From Lenzites betulinus (taxonomy: Eukaryota; Basidiomycota; Agaricomycetes; Polyporales; Polyporaceae): a stretch of DNA of 64,000 nt. Of the stretch, positions 11,292 to 22,946 are shown in pieces; position 1 is the stretch's first letter; each line of letters opens with the position of its first letter. Made by a program: the position numbers and the translations under genes. The stretch spans positions 1,178,001 through 1,242,000 of the forward strand of contig JABYQU010000003.1 of NCBI GenBank assembly GCA_022264855.1, given 5' to 3'. Below the pieces are notes generated by a model. The model did not search any database. It was given only the letters and a program-made list of their open reading frames with translations, and was not told the origin of the DNA.

Positions 11292-12190
11292 CAGTCTCTC
11301 CGTCTTCAGCCGTTCCTCGGCCTCCTGCTCAATAGCAATCCTATCCAGATCCTCATACATCCGCAGGCACTCCGTTAATTGCTCATGTGTGACGAGGAGT
11401 GCGGCCAGAAGCTGCTCTTCCGTCGTCTCCGCGACTGTTCGTGCGGAGCGGCGCGACTTCTCTGCCTCGGAAGTGGCCCATGCAATCTGCGAGCCGATGA
11501 GATCCTGCGACGCCCTTGCGCGACCGAGGAGTTCCTAGGAGGCGCCTTCAACATGCGTTCCTCTCGCATTAGCTACGCGGGGACGCTACCTTGGTTATGT
11601 CATTCCGGAGCTCCTGCGGCTTCGCGTACACGAGCACCTCCTGAAGCAGCTCCGCGTTATTTTGGCCGACTTTGCAAACATTGAATAGCCGCTGGATGTC
11701 GTCCTCGGGCGAGATGATGGGGTTTCGGGACGCGGACGCGGTCGGCTGGAGCGCAGGCTGTGGAAAGGGCGGCGACTGGACTGGAGGTGGAGGAGGCGGA
11801 CCGTCTGGGGGCAAGAGGATCATGAAGGTGGTGAGCGGGGGGTGGCCAGAGCACGTAACGCGCGACGCGGGCGAAGCTGATCGACGTACAATACTGGCTG
11901 TAGTTGGGATAAGCCTGCGATTGCCTCGCGCTGCTGCACAGGTTTCCCGGAAGCACAGCGGAGGAACGGCGCCGGCGAGCCATGTCGATGATCACTGGGT
12001 TGCCGACGGATGGAATGGCGAGTTCGACAGCGACCACAACGACGACGATGCTGGTCTGGTCTCCACAGCCCGCACAGCATCTCCTGCCGACCTTCCAAGT
12101 TGCCCCGCAGCAGCGGCCTCCTCCTTCCTCGCTGCGGATGTTCTCAATTGCGCACTGCGGCCGAGGGAAACCTTGCGCTCTTTTCGACAT
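11292..12190 (-). CDS. GAT-domain segment of a VHS/GAT (Lsb5/TOM1-like) trafficking protein, 5' end uncertain
   Basis: A GAT three-helix domain is clear after splicing. DDIQRLFNVCKVGQNNAELL opens it, AKPQELRNDITK precedes an intron (11535-11589), then ELLGRARASQDLIGSQIAW and TTEEQLLAALLVTHEQLTE follow. GAT domains bind ubiquitin and Arf-type GTPases in endosomal sorting. Upstream, an intron (11815-11889) joins QAYPNYSQY to a poly-Pro linker. The reading frame before that (to about 12190) is not recognisable as the VHS domain these proteins normally carry; it may be diverged, decayed or lost. The last exon ends LKTERL at 11292 with a GTGCGT donor. The next acceptor at 11224 puts it in frame with the EH1 exon, so this may be the 5' part of the EH gene. 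Without that splice the frame ends about 26 codons later. Confidence 0.6.
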
Positions 12191-12274
12191 TTATTTACTG
12201 GTCATCGTTCACATGTTCACACACGATGGGTATCGGAGACCCAGAGTCAGCGTCCTGCTTGAGTCCGAGAGTGT

Positions 12275-12282
12275 CGGGCGTT
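12275..12282 (+). repeat. Left copy of 8-bp target-site duplication (CGGGCGTT)
   Basis: The octamer directly abuts the left arm of the palindromic element. An identical direct copy abuts the right arm at 14465-14472, as expected for a transposition event. Confidence 0.75.
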
Positions 12283-14464
12283 CACCTAGACATCACGACC
12301 ATCAAATCAAATAAGCTTGCCATACCGGGGTGAATCGCCAAGCTAAGAAAGCTTGATTCTCTTACTTCCGCATGTGTGCCAATAATACTGTTCGTTAATT
12401 CCTGATTCCTTAAAGCAGAAGGATCCCGTCTCCCTCCCCAATCCGTAAGTTTGCTAAGTACCCAGTAGAGTAGATTAGATAGAATGACCAATCTACCAGA
12501 GTGATCTATTGATATCTCAATCACTATCCGGGAACGTCGGGCGTCGAGTCCCGCATCAACGCCCGCTGTTGATGCCGTCGGCAACGCCTTCGCCCACATC
12601 ACCATCAGCTCGCGCACGTCGTCGCTCACGGCGCCGACGCTCCGCCCTTGTGCGCTTCTCTGTCCCGACACATCCCAATCCGGTAAGCCCTGTACTCAAC
12701 ACCAGACATCCCTCCCCCGGCAGTCTGTATCTTCCCTCCCTCTGACCCAATCCCCTCCATTCCTTCTGTATGTCATAGATGATATATAGGGCTACCTACG
12801 CCGAGTGCTCCGATGCCCACACATGCAGTAGACCTGCATGTACCAGGTGAGTACAGTGAATGCACTGTGGATAGTACTGATCAATGTATGTGTTTGTCAA
12901 TATATCTTTAACACTCTTGATATGTATTGGCCCATACACTGGGAGCATATAGCGTTTAAATGAGCCGCTTTGCGCTGGAGTTGGACCAGGGGAGCCGATG
13001 TTATACAGTGTCTTCCTGCTCGGGTACCACCCCAGTAAGGTAACCACATTTCGATTATAAACCTGTGGCGCGCTCTGGCGCGTTTGTACTACCGTTATCT
13101 ATACTACATACCACACATTATATCAGTATATCAAGGCTGCCAGGGCAATTCCGCAGATGGGAGCCTGCTATGTCCTGTACATGCCTGTTTTTGACATATT
13201 ATTCAACATACGGTGGGGTCTCCGCGGCAGATTAACGCACAAACTGTACTAATGGGTAGCCAATAACTCCACCAACATTTTGAGCCCTTACTCATGCTTC
13301 TACGCTACGATACGCCCGAGATATCCTTCAAACAGCTGTTATGCAGCTCACATGTGCCAGATTGTGTGCAAAAATCCTGTCTGTGTCTTGCTCTACTGGT
13401 GCATTCTGACGGTGTTCGAGGCGTATCTCAACCACACTATATGCTAAAAGCATGAGTAAGGGCTCAAAATGTTGGTGGAGTTATTGGCTACCCATTAGTA
13501 CAGTTTGTGCGTTAATCTGCCGCGGAGACCCCACCGTATGTTGAATAATATGTCAAAAACAGGCATGTACAGGACATAGCAGGCTCCCATCTGCGGAATT
13601 GCCCTGGCAGCCTTGATATACTGATATAATGTGTGGTATGTAGTATAGATAACGGTAGTACAAACGCGCCAGAGCGCGCCACAGGTTTATAATCGAAATG
13701 TGGTTACCTTACTGGGGTGGTACCCGAGCAGGAAGACACTGTATAACATCGGCTCCCCTGGTCCAACTCCAGCGCAAAGCGGCTCATTTAAACGCTATAT
13801 GCTCCCAGTGTATGGGCCAATACATATCAAGAGTGTTAAAGATATATTGACAAACACATACATTGATCAGTACTATCCACAGTGCATTCACTGTACTCAC
13901 CTGGTACATGCAGGTCTACTGCATGTGTGGGCATCGGAGCACTCGGCGTAGGTAGCCCTATATATCATCTATGACATACAGAAGGAATGGAGGGGATTGG
14001 GTCAGAGGGAGGGAAGATACAGACTGCCGGGGGAGGGATGTCTGGTGTTGAGTACAGGGCTTACCGGATTGGGATGTGTCGGGACAGAGAAGCGCACAAG
14101 GGCGGAGCGTCGGCGCCGTGAGCGACGACGTGCGCGAGCTGATGGTGATGTGGGCGAAGGCGTTGCCGACGGCATCAACAGCGGGCGTTGATGCGGGACT
14201 CGACGCCCGACGTTCCCGGATAGTGATTGAGATATCAATAGATCACTCTGGTAGATTGGTCATTCTATCTAATCTACTCTACTGGGTACTTAGCAAACTT
14301 ACGGATTGGGGAGGGAGACGGGATCCTTCTGCTTTAAGGAATCAGGAATTAACGAACAGTATTATTGGCACACATGCGGAAGTAAGAGAATCAAGCTTTC
14401 TTAGCTTGACGATTCACCCCGGTATGGCAAGCTTATTTGATTTGATGGTCGTGATGTCTAGGTG
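12283..14464. mobile_element. 2.18-kb fold-back (palindromic) DNA element with 8-bp target duplication
   Basis: Arms 12283-13299 and 13448-14464 (about 1,017 bp each) are reverse complements, with one mismatch noticed (near 12351 against 14396). They are separated by a 148-bp unique spacer (13300-13447). The termini read CACCTAGACATCACGACC. An 8-bp direct repeat CGGGCGTT flanks the element. Eight-base duplications are typical of hAT-superfamily insertions, so a non-autonomous hAT-like fold-back element is the best guess. Both arms hold the same short open frames (for example 83 codons at 12796-13047 and 13700-13951), which I regard as chance. No transposase is encoded. The element lies in the divergent intergenic space between the GAT/EH gene and the Pin4-like gene. 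Confidence 0.78.
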
Positions 14465-14472
14465 CGGGCGTT
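14465..14472 (+). repeat. Right copy of 8-bp target-site duplication (CGGGCGTT)
   Basis: Direct repeat of 12275-12282, immediately outside the right arm of the fold-back element. Confidence 0.75.
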
Positions 14473-15131
14473 ATTCTGTGATTCTGAGCATGCACGCATT
14501 TGGGCATAAACTCAATATAGTAGAGGGTTATATATACATCACTTAGAGTTGCTAACTTGATATGGTGTCTAATGACGAGCCTAAAGGCCACCCACTGGCC
14601 ACCCTGAGTCCTGACTGACGACCTCAGGTTGTGGGTCTGGGGTACGGTCCAGGGTAAACCGGTGGATGCAGTAAAGGTCCGAGGATGCCTCTGCCATGCA
14701 AATGTTTGGAATGCACACGAGTTTCAGTTACATAGCATCGTGACATCGGTACAGCGCTCCCCGGTATAGGGGACGGGCACAGGAGCGTCGATCGACGGAG
14801 TAAATGAGCCTCAGCCCGCCGTGGAATTGTACAAGGCATCGCAACGTCCGCAACGAGCACGGCGTGATGGACGGCGGGGAGGCGAGAGAGTGGAATTGAG
14901 CGGACTGCCTCGTGGCGTTTGGGAACAAGAATGGCTCAAGGGAGTTCACACCGCCAAGCGCCTGTCTTGCGGGCGTACCTTTTTCATCAACGACCATCTT
15001 CGCTGTCTGGTGCATTGTCCACTCCCTCATCTTCGCTAACCTCTCCATTATTTCCATCTAACGAGTCATCTCACGAACGGCTTTGTATCATCTCCCTCTA
15101 ATCACTCGCAGGCACCCCCGGATTTGACATC
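14473..15131. other. Intergenic: promoter region of the Pin4-like gene
   Basis: No family is recognised. A minus-strand frame from 15057 starts with about 26 Met/Lys/Glu-rich codons and then a GTACGC donor-like site. It could be a first exon of something, but nothing follows that I can identify. Confidence 0.4.
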
Positions 15132-16924
15132 ATGACCAGCTCCTCCTCCACCCCGGACCTCGCCTCGCAAGTCGCAACCCTCTCCCTCGGGTCGCAGCCC
15201 TCCCAGCAACGTCTTCATGATACTTACGATTACGAAGGCAACGCAGGCGGCAACGGTAGAAGCCCATACCACTACTCTACATCCCCTCCTATCCCCGCCC
15301 AGTCTCAGTATAACCCTCTCGGCATGAACCAGTCCCCCCTCAAGAACAAGCCCTCTCGCGCCGGCCTACCCACTGTACGTCTCTGGAGCGTATTCTACTC
15401 CCCCATGGACACCTAACTTACTCGCCATCGCCGTATCCAGCAATGGCTCGATAATGCCGGGGGCATACCTGACAATCGCTCTCTGTCTCCGCCCAACAAC
15501 TCCGATTTGTCTTCCTCCGGAGGCTCTCCCCCCTTGGGCCACATGCACGCTCCGCCTATCACGCCCGGAACGCCGTCGGCTGACGACGAGATCATACCCA
15601 CCGCGATTGTCATAAAGAACATCCCCTTCAACGTTAAACGTGAGACCTTGCTTGACATTATTGTAAGATCCTCCTCTCCTGCCATGCCGTTCACAGTTGT
15701 GCTAACGGCTCATCTAGGCATCGCTTGCCATCCCGACGCCTTACGCATTCAACTATCACCTTGACCAGTCCGGCCAGTTCCGCGGGTTGGCGTTCGCCAA
15801 TTTCCGGCACTCGGTCGATGCCGACGCCGTCGTAGCTGCGCTCAACGGCTTCGATGTGCAGGGCCGCAAGCTTCGCGTGGAGTACAAGAAGGTGCTTCAA
15901 GCCGGGGAGAAGGAGCGGATTGAGAGGGAAAAAGCCATTCGCCGCATGCGTTCCATGCAGCTGGAAAAGGAACAGCAAGCGATGCAGCAACAGCAGGCGT
16001 ATGATGATTACGGCACCGTGCTCTCCACGCCCTTCACGCCTCAGCGGTCGTTCTCGGCATCTAACGTGTACCAGAGCTCGCAATATTCGCCTCCACAGAT
16101 GCCGCCGCTCCCGACTTCTCAGTCCTTCACGGTCGCATCCCCTCCGCTGCCATCTGTTTCCCCATCCGCCGGGATCAAGTCTGCCTCCACGGAGTTGGAC
16201 CTCAATGATCCGTCGACGCTTGAGATCTACTCGCGCATCCTCCTTTTCAAGGACGACCCTATGCGCGACGAACTTGCCTTCTCGCGCACGTTGACACCAA
16301 AGCAGCGCCGTGTGGTGCACCTCGTGGCTCAGAAGCTCGGGGTCTACCACTACTCCGTCGGGGAGGGCGACGAGCGTTACGCGGTGGTTACGCGTTACGA
16401 TCCCAATGCTGTAAGTTGATCGAACGACCACTGCTGACCGATTGTTGCTAAGTTGTTGTAATTTCCAGAACGGCGGCCCCGGTTCGCGTCAGACACTCTC
16501 TCGCGCTCCCGCGTCGTACCTCTCGGCTTCGGCGCCCATGACCACGTCCTCTCTCCGCGTTAAGAAGTCGATGCCGGACATGAAGAGTCTCCAGGCCCAA
16601 GCCCCGCGTCTCACCACTCGCGCCTCCAACGGGAACATCCGCGAGGGCTATGCCACCATTGCTTCCCCTTCGCGTCGCTCTCCGGGCTTTGCATCCTTGT
16701 TTGGCAACGGCAGCGCTTTTGGCAACAACGGCATCCCTCCGGTGCCTACCCTCCCTTCCAGCGTCTCCGGCATGAATGGTGGCGGAATGGACAGCCCCAC
16801 TGGAGTCGTACGCCAGCCCCGCGGCCCTGGCGTCGGGGGCTTCGAGTCTAGACGGGAGCGCCGCGAGAGTCAAACCGCCCGTGGCGGCTTCGAGGCCCGC
16901 TCGCACGAGCCGCTGGAAATGTAA
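15132..16924 (+). CDS. PIN4: RRM and R3H domain RNA-binding protein, Pin4/Cip1-Cip2 type
   Basis: Predicted cytoplasmic RNA-binding protein; the yeast homologue Pin4/Mdt1 and fission-yeast Cip1/Cip2 act in cell-cycle, DNA-damage and stress responses. After a Ser/Pro-rich N-terminus the RRM spans about 15600-15890. RNP2 is IVIKNIPF and RNP1 is RGLAFANF; an intron in the middle ends at 15718. A charged helix (EKERIEREKAIRRMRSMQ) and a Gln run follow. The R3H domain is at about 16200-16410 with the RRVVH core (TPKQRRVVHLVAQKLG). A further intron ends near 16468, and the rest is a disordered tail rich in Ser, Arg and Gly. The ATG at 15132 opens a Ser/Thr-rich start, and the stop is at 16922-16924. 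Confidence 0.87.
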
Positions 16925-17826
16925 GGGACGAGGCCGGCGCCAGTGCGGTCTGCGGGTCCCAGGCGGAGTACCACGGCGTACTCTCTACATGCTACATCCC
17001 GTTCGTAAACAGACTCGCCACCCTCGTTCCCCCCGTCACCTGCTTTTGTCCCGGTCTCCCCGTGTTTTCGTGGTATTTTGCTCCTTTCCAATCCTACCCT
17101 GCTCTTCACGTTCGCGGACGTGTTCTTTGACCCCCCATGTCCCTCCCCAAGAACGTTCCGCGTGCACCTTCCCCGTTTTCACTAATCGCGGCCGGCGGAC
17201 TCCTGCAGCGCACGAGGACGCGCCGGTGCCTCCCTTCCGTTGAAAACCCTATGTTCCCCTTTCTTCCCTCTCCCCCAAGTTCTCTCCCGTTGCTCGTTTG
17301 CCTCTTCTTGCATGCCGAATTCCGCTTACCAACCGCCACAGCCCGAACCGTCCGTCCACGTACCATAGTCCAGGTTCCGCTCATGCATTCATGCTCCGTT
17401 GCTCCCTTTCTGCCTCCGTCCTCCCTCCACCAGTGCCCTTTGGTTGTATGATTGCACCGTCATAGCGCAAATTAGAGTAAGCGAGATGAATGTATATATT
17501 GGATGGACCGCGCATAAGTAACAGCTGTGTTTGATACATGTATCCATGGCTCGATCTTCCACAAAACATACAAGCTTTGTGCATTGAATTCAGCTTATGC
17601 ACATCGCAGAGGTCGTTTTACCATATGCTTCGCGATTCCACCGAGGCCATCCGAAAGTCATCCGAAGGTGTTTCTACAAGCGCCCATAAAGACCAGCGGA
17701 AGCGCGGGCCGGACACAGAAAAGTGGTCGATCGCGCCTGCGGTGGCACGTCTCTCTGTCCAGCTACCGCTGCCCGCCACTCACCTGCTCTTACCCCACGC
17801 ACAAAAGCGTCGACCTACGAAAAAAG
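16925..17826. other. Intergenic: 3' flank of the Pin4-like gene and NUC1 promoter
   Basis: Pyrimidine-rich sequence around 17020-17310 and no recognisable gene. Overlapping open frames here have no family similarity. Confidence 0.5.
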
Positions 17827-19291
17827 ATGCCGAGCGCAACGGTCGTGCACGCCGCGATGTTCGCCGTCGGCGCACTCGTCGGAGGGGGCGTCGCCACCGC
17901 CGTGTCCGCGCGCAACAGGCGGTCGGACATGCATCCCCCCGTGCCGGTGCCCGTGCATGGTCCGACGCGGGGCGCGCCCCCGCCGCCTGTCATTGACGTG
18001 TCGGCGGGACGGGGGACGCAGATGCAGACCGCGCCGGGGACGGTGGTGAAGGTCGACTCTGCGGTGCTCAAGTTCGGGAGCCCAGGTGCGTTCGGGGGCG
18101 CGGACTTTGTGGCTTTTACATGGGATGCTGAAAGAAATGGTAGGTCCTGTATCGGACATACTCGTACGGCGGGCGTATGTTGCGGGGTATGACCGGCGGC
18201 TGAGGCACCCGGCATGGGTACGTACACGTTCTTCATTGTCTTCCTGGATGTGCTCCGAACTCATCCACGTCTAGACGGCGGAGCACTTGACCCTCGCGTC
18301 GTTAGGAAAGTCTGTACTGGAGCCACGAAAACCCGACGAGGCGGGCGACCGCTCGAACTCGCAGTTCAGCGAGGACCAGTCCATCCCCGCCATGTTCCGC
18401 GCGAAGCTGCAGGACTACTTCCGCAGCGGCTATGACCGCGGACATATGTAAGTCTTGGCCAGTCGAGTACGTTACGCGTTCATACTCATGCAAAGTATGC
18501 GACAGGGTCCCTGCTGCCGACGCGAAGATTTCACAAGTGAGTACATCGTATGTTCAGCTGTGTCGCACACCCGAGCTCATAAAATTATGTGTTAGGCTGC
18601 TATGGATGAGACTTTCTTACTGACGAATATTGCACCTCAAGTCGGCGCGGGCTTCAATCGACACTGTACGTACGCTATGCTCTGACTCGCGTGTTCCCGT
18701 GTTCACAATGTTTGTACAGACTGGGCATACCTCGAGGACTGGTGTAGGCGACTTACGGGATCTTTCGCGGACGTATACGTCTTCACCATTCCTCTCTACT
18801 TGCCCAAGCTTGATGCAGACGGCAAATGGCGCGTGGTGAGTGCCCGAATCATCAATCTTTAACGTGGAATATCGATTATGACCTTTGTTCGCAGACCCAC
18901 GAAGTCATCGGCTCGCCGCCGAACATCTCGGTGCCCACGCACTTCGCGAAAGTAGTTCTCACATCTAGACCGTCGTCCCCCTCGACGCCGGACATCCCAG
19001 AAATATCGACTGGCGCTTTCGTGCTGCCAAACGCCGTGATCCCCGACGAGGCGAAGCTGGAGAGCTTCGTGGTACCCAGTAAGCCTCAGACCCCTCTCAC
19101 CAGAAGTTCCGCTGACAGGCCTGGTCACAGTCGACGCTGTCGAACGCGCCGCCGGGCTGACCCTCTTCTCCGATGCTGTGAAGGCCCAGTCGAAACACAT
19201 CTGCAAGACGGCAAAGTGTGAAGTCATCGTGCGCCGGTTCGACGACGCGGTCAAGGGCTCCTCCCGCAAGGCCATCACTGGCCCCAAGTGA
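17827..19291 (+). CDS. NUC1: Mitochondrial DNA/RNA non-specific endonuclease Nuc1 (EndoG type)
   Basis: Sugar-non-specific nuclease of the mitochondrion, homologue of EndoG, involved in mtDNA turnover and cell death. The start encodes a short hydrophobic, glycine-rich segment (AAMFAVGALVGGGVATAVSA) that fits a membrane or import signal. Splicing gives FGSPGPVSDILVRRAYVAGY, QFSEDQSIPAMFRAKLQDYF, then the catalytic motif SGYDRGHM with the general-base His, VPAADAKIS, LLTNIAPQVGAGFNR and WAYLEDWCRRLTGSFADVYV. These are the conserved blocks in the right order. A C-terminal extension follows DGKWRVTHEVIGSPP. At least six short introns are needed. The stop TGA is at 19289-19291. It converges on the mL46 gene, with only about 136 bp between the stops. 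Confidence 0.9.
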
Positions 19292-19427
19292 TCCGCTCGC
19301 ACCTTGACGCAATTTCCAGTAGAAACATAGGCTAATTCTCCGGGCACAGGTGTGCACGCCGAGTAATGAATGCAATCTAATACCGGGTACTGAGTGGGTG
19401 TGGTCCGGAGCACATTAAGGTGATATA

Positions 19428-20510
19428 TTAGAAGTCAGATAGAATACCCTGTACGCTCGCCCAGTAGTCCTTCTCCACTCGAGGCTCGATCTCCTCTTTT
19501 GTGAGCCACGCAAAGTCGGTGACGTTCTTGCCGTCTGGCCGGACCTGACCCGCGAGGATGTGCGCCTTGAGGAAGAAGGTGTATAGCTATTCGGACGAAG
19601 GCCGTGTGAGGTCTGGCCTTCTGCAGGGGAAGTGTATATGGGGGGCGACTTACCTCTCCGCCGAGAGACTTCTTAGTGCTCTCAGTTAATGAGGGTCGGT
19701 GGACAGCAATGGGCTTCTTCCCCACAATCCAGGTGTCCATATTGATACCACACTCCGCCTCAAGATCACGCGACGCTGCCTGAAAGGAACGGTCAGCGAT
19801 GCCACTATAAACCCGTGTCGAAGTGAGTACCTTGTGCAAGAGCTCGCCTTCCTCCAGCCCTCCCTGGGGGAACCTCCACACCTGCTTCCCGGTGTGATCC
19901 TTCCCTCGAACGAGGAGGTACAGGTTCCGCTCGCCCTTCCTATCCAAGCTCTTCACGTCCCCCGTCTTGTCGGACTCGTGTACCCGCGGTGCAGTCGGCT
20001 CGACGGCTTCCTCGCCCATGGTCTCCGCCTGGTCGGGCGAGGCGATGAGCACGCCGTCTTCGTCCAGCTCAGAGGCCGCCTGCTTCCGCCGCTTGATCGA
20101 CCACTGCCCCCCAAACGCTTCAGCCTCGCGTAGCCTCTCCTCCTTGGCGAACTTGCGCTCGAGCAGCGAGCCGGTCTTGAAGTAGAAGTCGGTCGGGAAC
20201 GGGTTGTAGAGCGCACGGCGGACACGCGACTGGTAGGCGTAGTACGCTCGCTCGAAGAGCGTTGGCGTACGCGTCAGGATGGGAGAGCGATTAAGGATTA
20301 CGGCGGCATTGAGGACGACGTTGGGTGCGCTGACGGCGTCGGACGTAGAGGAGGATGCGGTGGGTGCCTCGGCGACAGAGGCTAATGAGCGTGACGGGGC
20401 ATGCAAACACGCTGCGAAATCGCTGTGAGGACACAGAACGTGTACTCGCATGTCGTAGAACATACCTCGCGTGCGCCGTTTGCAGACGGAGGCGACATTT
20501 CGAGACCACA
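19428..20510 (-). CDS. MRPL17: Mitochondrial large-subunit ribosomal protein mL46 (MRPL17 family, Nudix fold)
   Basis: Component of the mitoribosome large subunit. The N-terminus (ATG at 20510, MWSRNVASVCKRRTRG) is basic and fits a mitochondrial presequence. Core blocks are NAAVILNRSPILTRTPT, FERAYYAYQSRVRRALYNP and FPTDFYFKTGSLLERKF. The Nudix-like part has WRFPQGGLEEGELLHK joined by a 51-bp in-frame intron to AASRDLEAECGINMDTW. The Nudix box is degenerate (RDLEAE in place of RExxEE), as expected for a ribosomal rather than catalytic member. A second intron leads to FAWLTKEEIEPRVEKDYWAS and a TAA stop at 19428-19430. A GT-AG pair just after the presequence would shift the frame, so I leave it unspliced. 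The promoter is shared with VMA13. Confidence 0.85.
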
Positions 20511-20718
20511 TCAGACCAGCAGCGGACAAGCAGCGTACTTCAGAAATTTCGAAAGCTGTAAGAGCGTCCTTCCCAAAGCAGGCGCGTGGGAACTCCGGCG
20601 CTTGGCGAAGACTGAGGTCACTGTCCCGATTCGCGCTCGCTCGGCGCCGCCGCTGCTTTCCTCCTCCCCCTCGCCGTCCGCACCACCTCCGTCGCCAGCG
20701 TGCTCGGGATCGCACGCC
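20511..20718. promoter_or_regulatory. Short divergent promoter between mL46 and VMA13
   Basis: Only about 208 bp separate the two start codons, so both genes must use one bidirectional control region. No TATA box is evident. Confidence 0.5.
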
Positions 20719-22587
20719 ATGTCCATCTCGCTCGTATCAAACTCTTACCTTGACGAAAACTCTGCGAAGATACGCGCGAAGCCCGTGCCATGGGAGGTAC
20801 GCGCCTCAGCCACTTGCTAGACGCGGTTGCTCAACCCGCTCGACATAGGGATACCAGCGCGCCGGCCTCATCACCTCAGAGGAGCTGGCTCTTATCAAGA
20901 AGGTCGACCGCCAGTCTAAGGCGAAGATTGAGTCTCTCCTCGTCTCGGACGGCCAAACATATGCTCTGTTGTATCTCCGGCTGCTTAAGAAGCTCCAGAG
21001 GATCGATACGCAGTCATTTATCTTGGTTCTCATTGCGGATGCACTGACCGGTATGTCTTGCGCTTATAACGCAAAACGTGGTACTATATAGATGACTTTC
21101 ATAATGCTCAGACCATGAAGAACGGATACCATGGTTTACCGATGCTGCTCAGTCGGACCCTGAGCTTCCATACGGTGCTCTTCTCAGGTACGTCTTCGTT
21201 CAGTCGTTCCCCGATATAATGGTCAATATTAATTAACGTTCTGGTAGAATATTGGACTCTCAGGATGACTTCGTGCAGCTTAAGGCTACACAAACCCTGA
21301 CCGTTCTTCTAAGGTTCGTCCGAGCCGCATTATCCTTCAGCCTGGCCTGAGCCAGTGCGCAGCTCAGAGAAGGCTCCTTTGCAACCTCAACAACTGAGCC
21401 CCTTCCTCAATACCCTCTCTCTGTTTGTCGTCAACACGTCCACCTACAAGCGTGATATTGCTGTGCAGTGTTTGGAAGCAACGTTGTCCCGTCCTGAGTG
21501 TCGGAAAGCTGTGTGGACGAATGCCTCCCTTGTCGGAGGGTAAGTCTTCGCACATGCCATGTATACATGTGCGTGTTATTGAACCACTCCATTCTGTCTC
21601 TAGGCTCGTAGATATATTGCGGCAAACTTCGACTCCGCAGATGAGCTACCAAGTAGGATTCTGCTTATGGCTGCTCTCATTTGAGCAAGAGGTAGCAGAG
21701 CAGATCCAAAAGTATGCTCGTCCCAGCTGATTCAGGAAATCGTGCTGACGTCGGACACAGGCGTTTTGACGTTATACCCCTCCTCGTCGATGTTGCCCAA
21801 GGTGCCGCGAAGGAGAAAGTGATCCGGGTCATTGTCGCGACCTTCCGGGTATGTTGCAGCGCTGATCGACCATTGCACTAATATTGACAACAGCCATTTA
21901 CAGAACCTCGTCTCGAAGGCGCCCCAGGCTAACCTTCCTGCGATGCTGGTAGCCCACCTTCTGCCTTTCGCCAAGAATCTCTCCAGCCGGAAATGGACCG
22001 ATGAGGACATCGTCGAAGATATCCAGTTCCTCCGCGATGAGCTCAGCGCACGCTTTGAAAGTCTCACGTATGTCACCAGTTAAGCCAACACTCACAACAG
22101 CAGAACTGAGATCATTTCAGGACGTACGACGAGTACCGCTCGGAACTCCTTTCCGGACATCTGTCGTGGACGCCAGTGCACGAATCCGACCTGTTCTGGA
22201 AAGAGAACGCCACGAAGCTCAACGACAAGGACTACGAGCTCCTGAAGTACGTACTTCAGACGCATCAATCTCGGGGTGATACTCACCTAACACGTCCACC
22301 CAGGATCCTGATCAGGCTACTGTCCGACTCAAGTGATCCCACAGTGCTCGCTGTTGCGTCGCACGACATTGGCCAATACGTCAAGCACTATGAGCGCGGG
22401 AAGAAGTATGTTTTCGTTAGGTTCGCTCTGTATCCCAAGTCCACGCTGACTTTGTTCTAGGATCCTGACTGACCTCGGAGGAAAGACCCGTGTGATGGAG
22501 CTTATGTCCCATGCGAACTCCGACGTACGATACCAAGCGTTGATCTCGGTGCAGCGGCTCGTGAGCCATCCGTGGGCAGCAGTGTAA
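20719..22587 (+). CDS. VMA13: V-type proton ATPase subunit H (Vma13)
   Basis: Regulatory subunit of the V1 sector that activates the assembled vacuolar proton pump and inhibits free V1. The translated exons form an armadillo/HEAT-like helical protein. They run from [20 protein letters not shown] and [20 protein letters not shown] through [22 protein letters not shown] and [15 protein letters not shown]. The signature [18 protein letters not shown] and the C-terminal blocks [48 protein letters not shown] and [20 protein letters not shown] are characteristic of the family. About ten short introns interrupt it. The stop TAA is at 22585-22587. Confidence 0.92.
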
Positions 22588-22946
22588 AGTCTGTATACAG
22601 CATGAAACATGGACAATTCTTCGCGCCCATTGATTTATGCCGCCCTTCTGCAACACGCTAATGCGACTGGAGCTTCGACGCGTATTCATAATGTGCAAAG
22701 TATCCAAACTCTGAATAATTATGGGCCACAAACAAATATATGCATTGCAAAGGTAAGTGGTCAGTAGCGAAGAAAAGAGTACGGTACGAGAGCGACGATG
22801 GAGACGGTGTAGTACACAATGAGGCTGATGGTATAAACTGACTGTACAAAGCATGATGATCTCGTCGGTGGAAGGAAACGGTGCTATCTCCGCTGCGGTC
22901 GTGTGTTCGTAGTAATGTGACAGTTCGTGAAGCGTAATGTGTCCTT
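22588..22946. other. Convergent 3' flanks of VMA13 and a P450 gene
   Basis: About 360 bp, AT-richer than its neighbours. No gene is seen. Confidence 0.5.

Noticed and set aside
12796..13951. Duplicated 83-codon frames in the palindrome arms as a gene pair
   Set aside because: They are one sequence seen twice because the arms are inverted copies; no homology, start context or splice support.
12283..14464. Palindrome as a pure assembly artefact
   Set aside because: The 8-bp direct duplication outside both arms and the unique 148-bp loop fit a real insertion better; read data are still needed to exclude an artefact.
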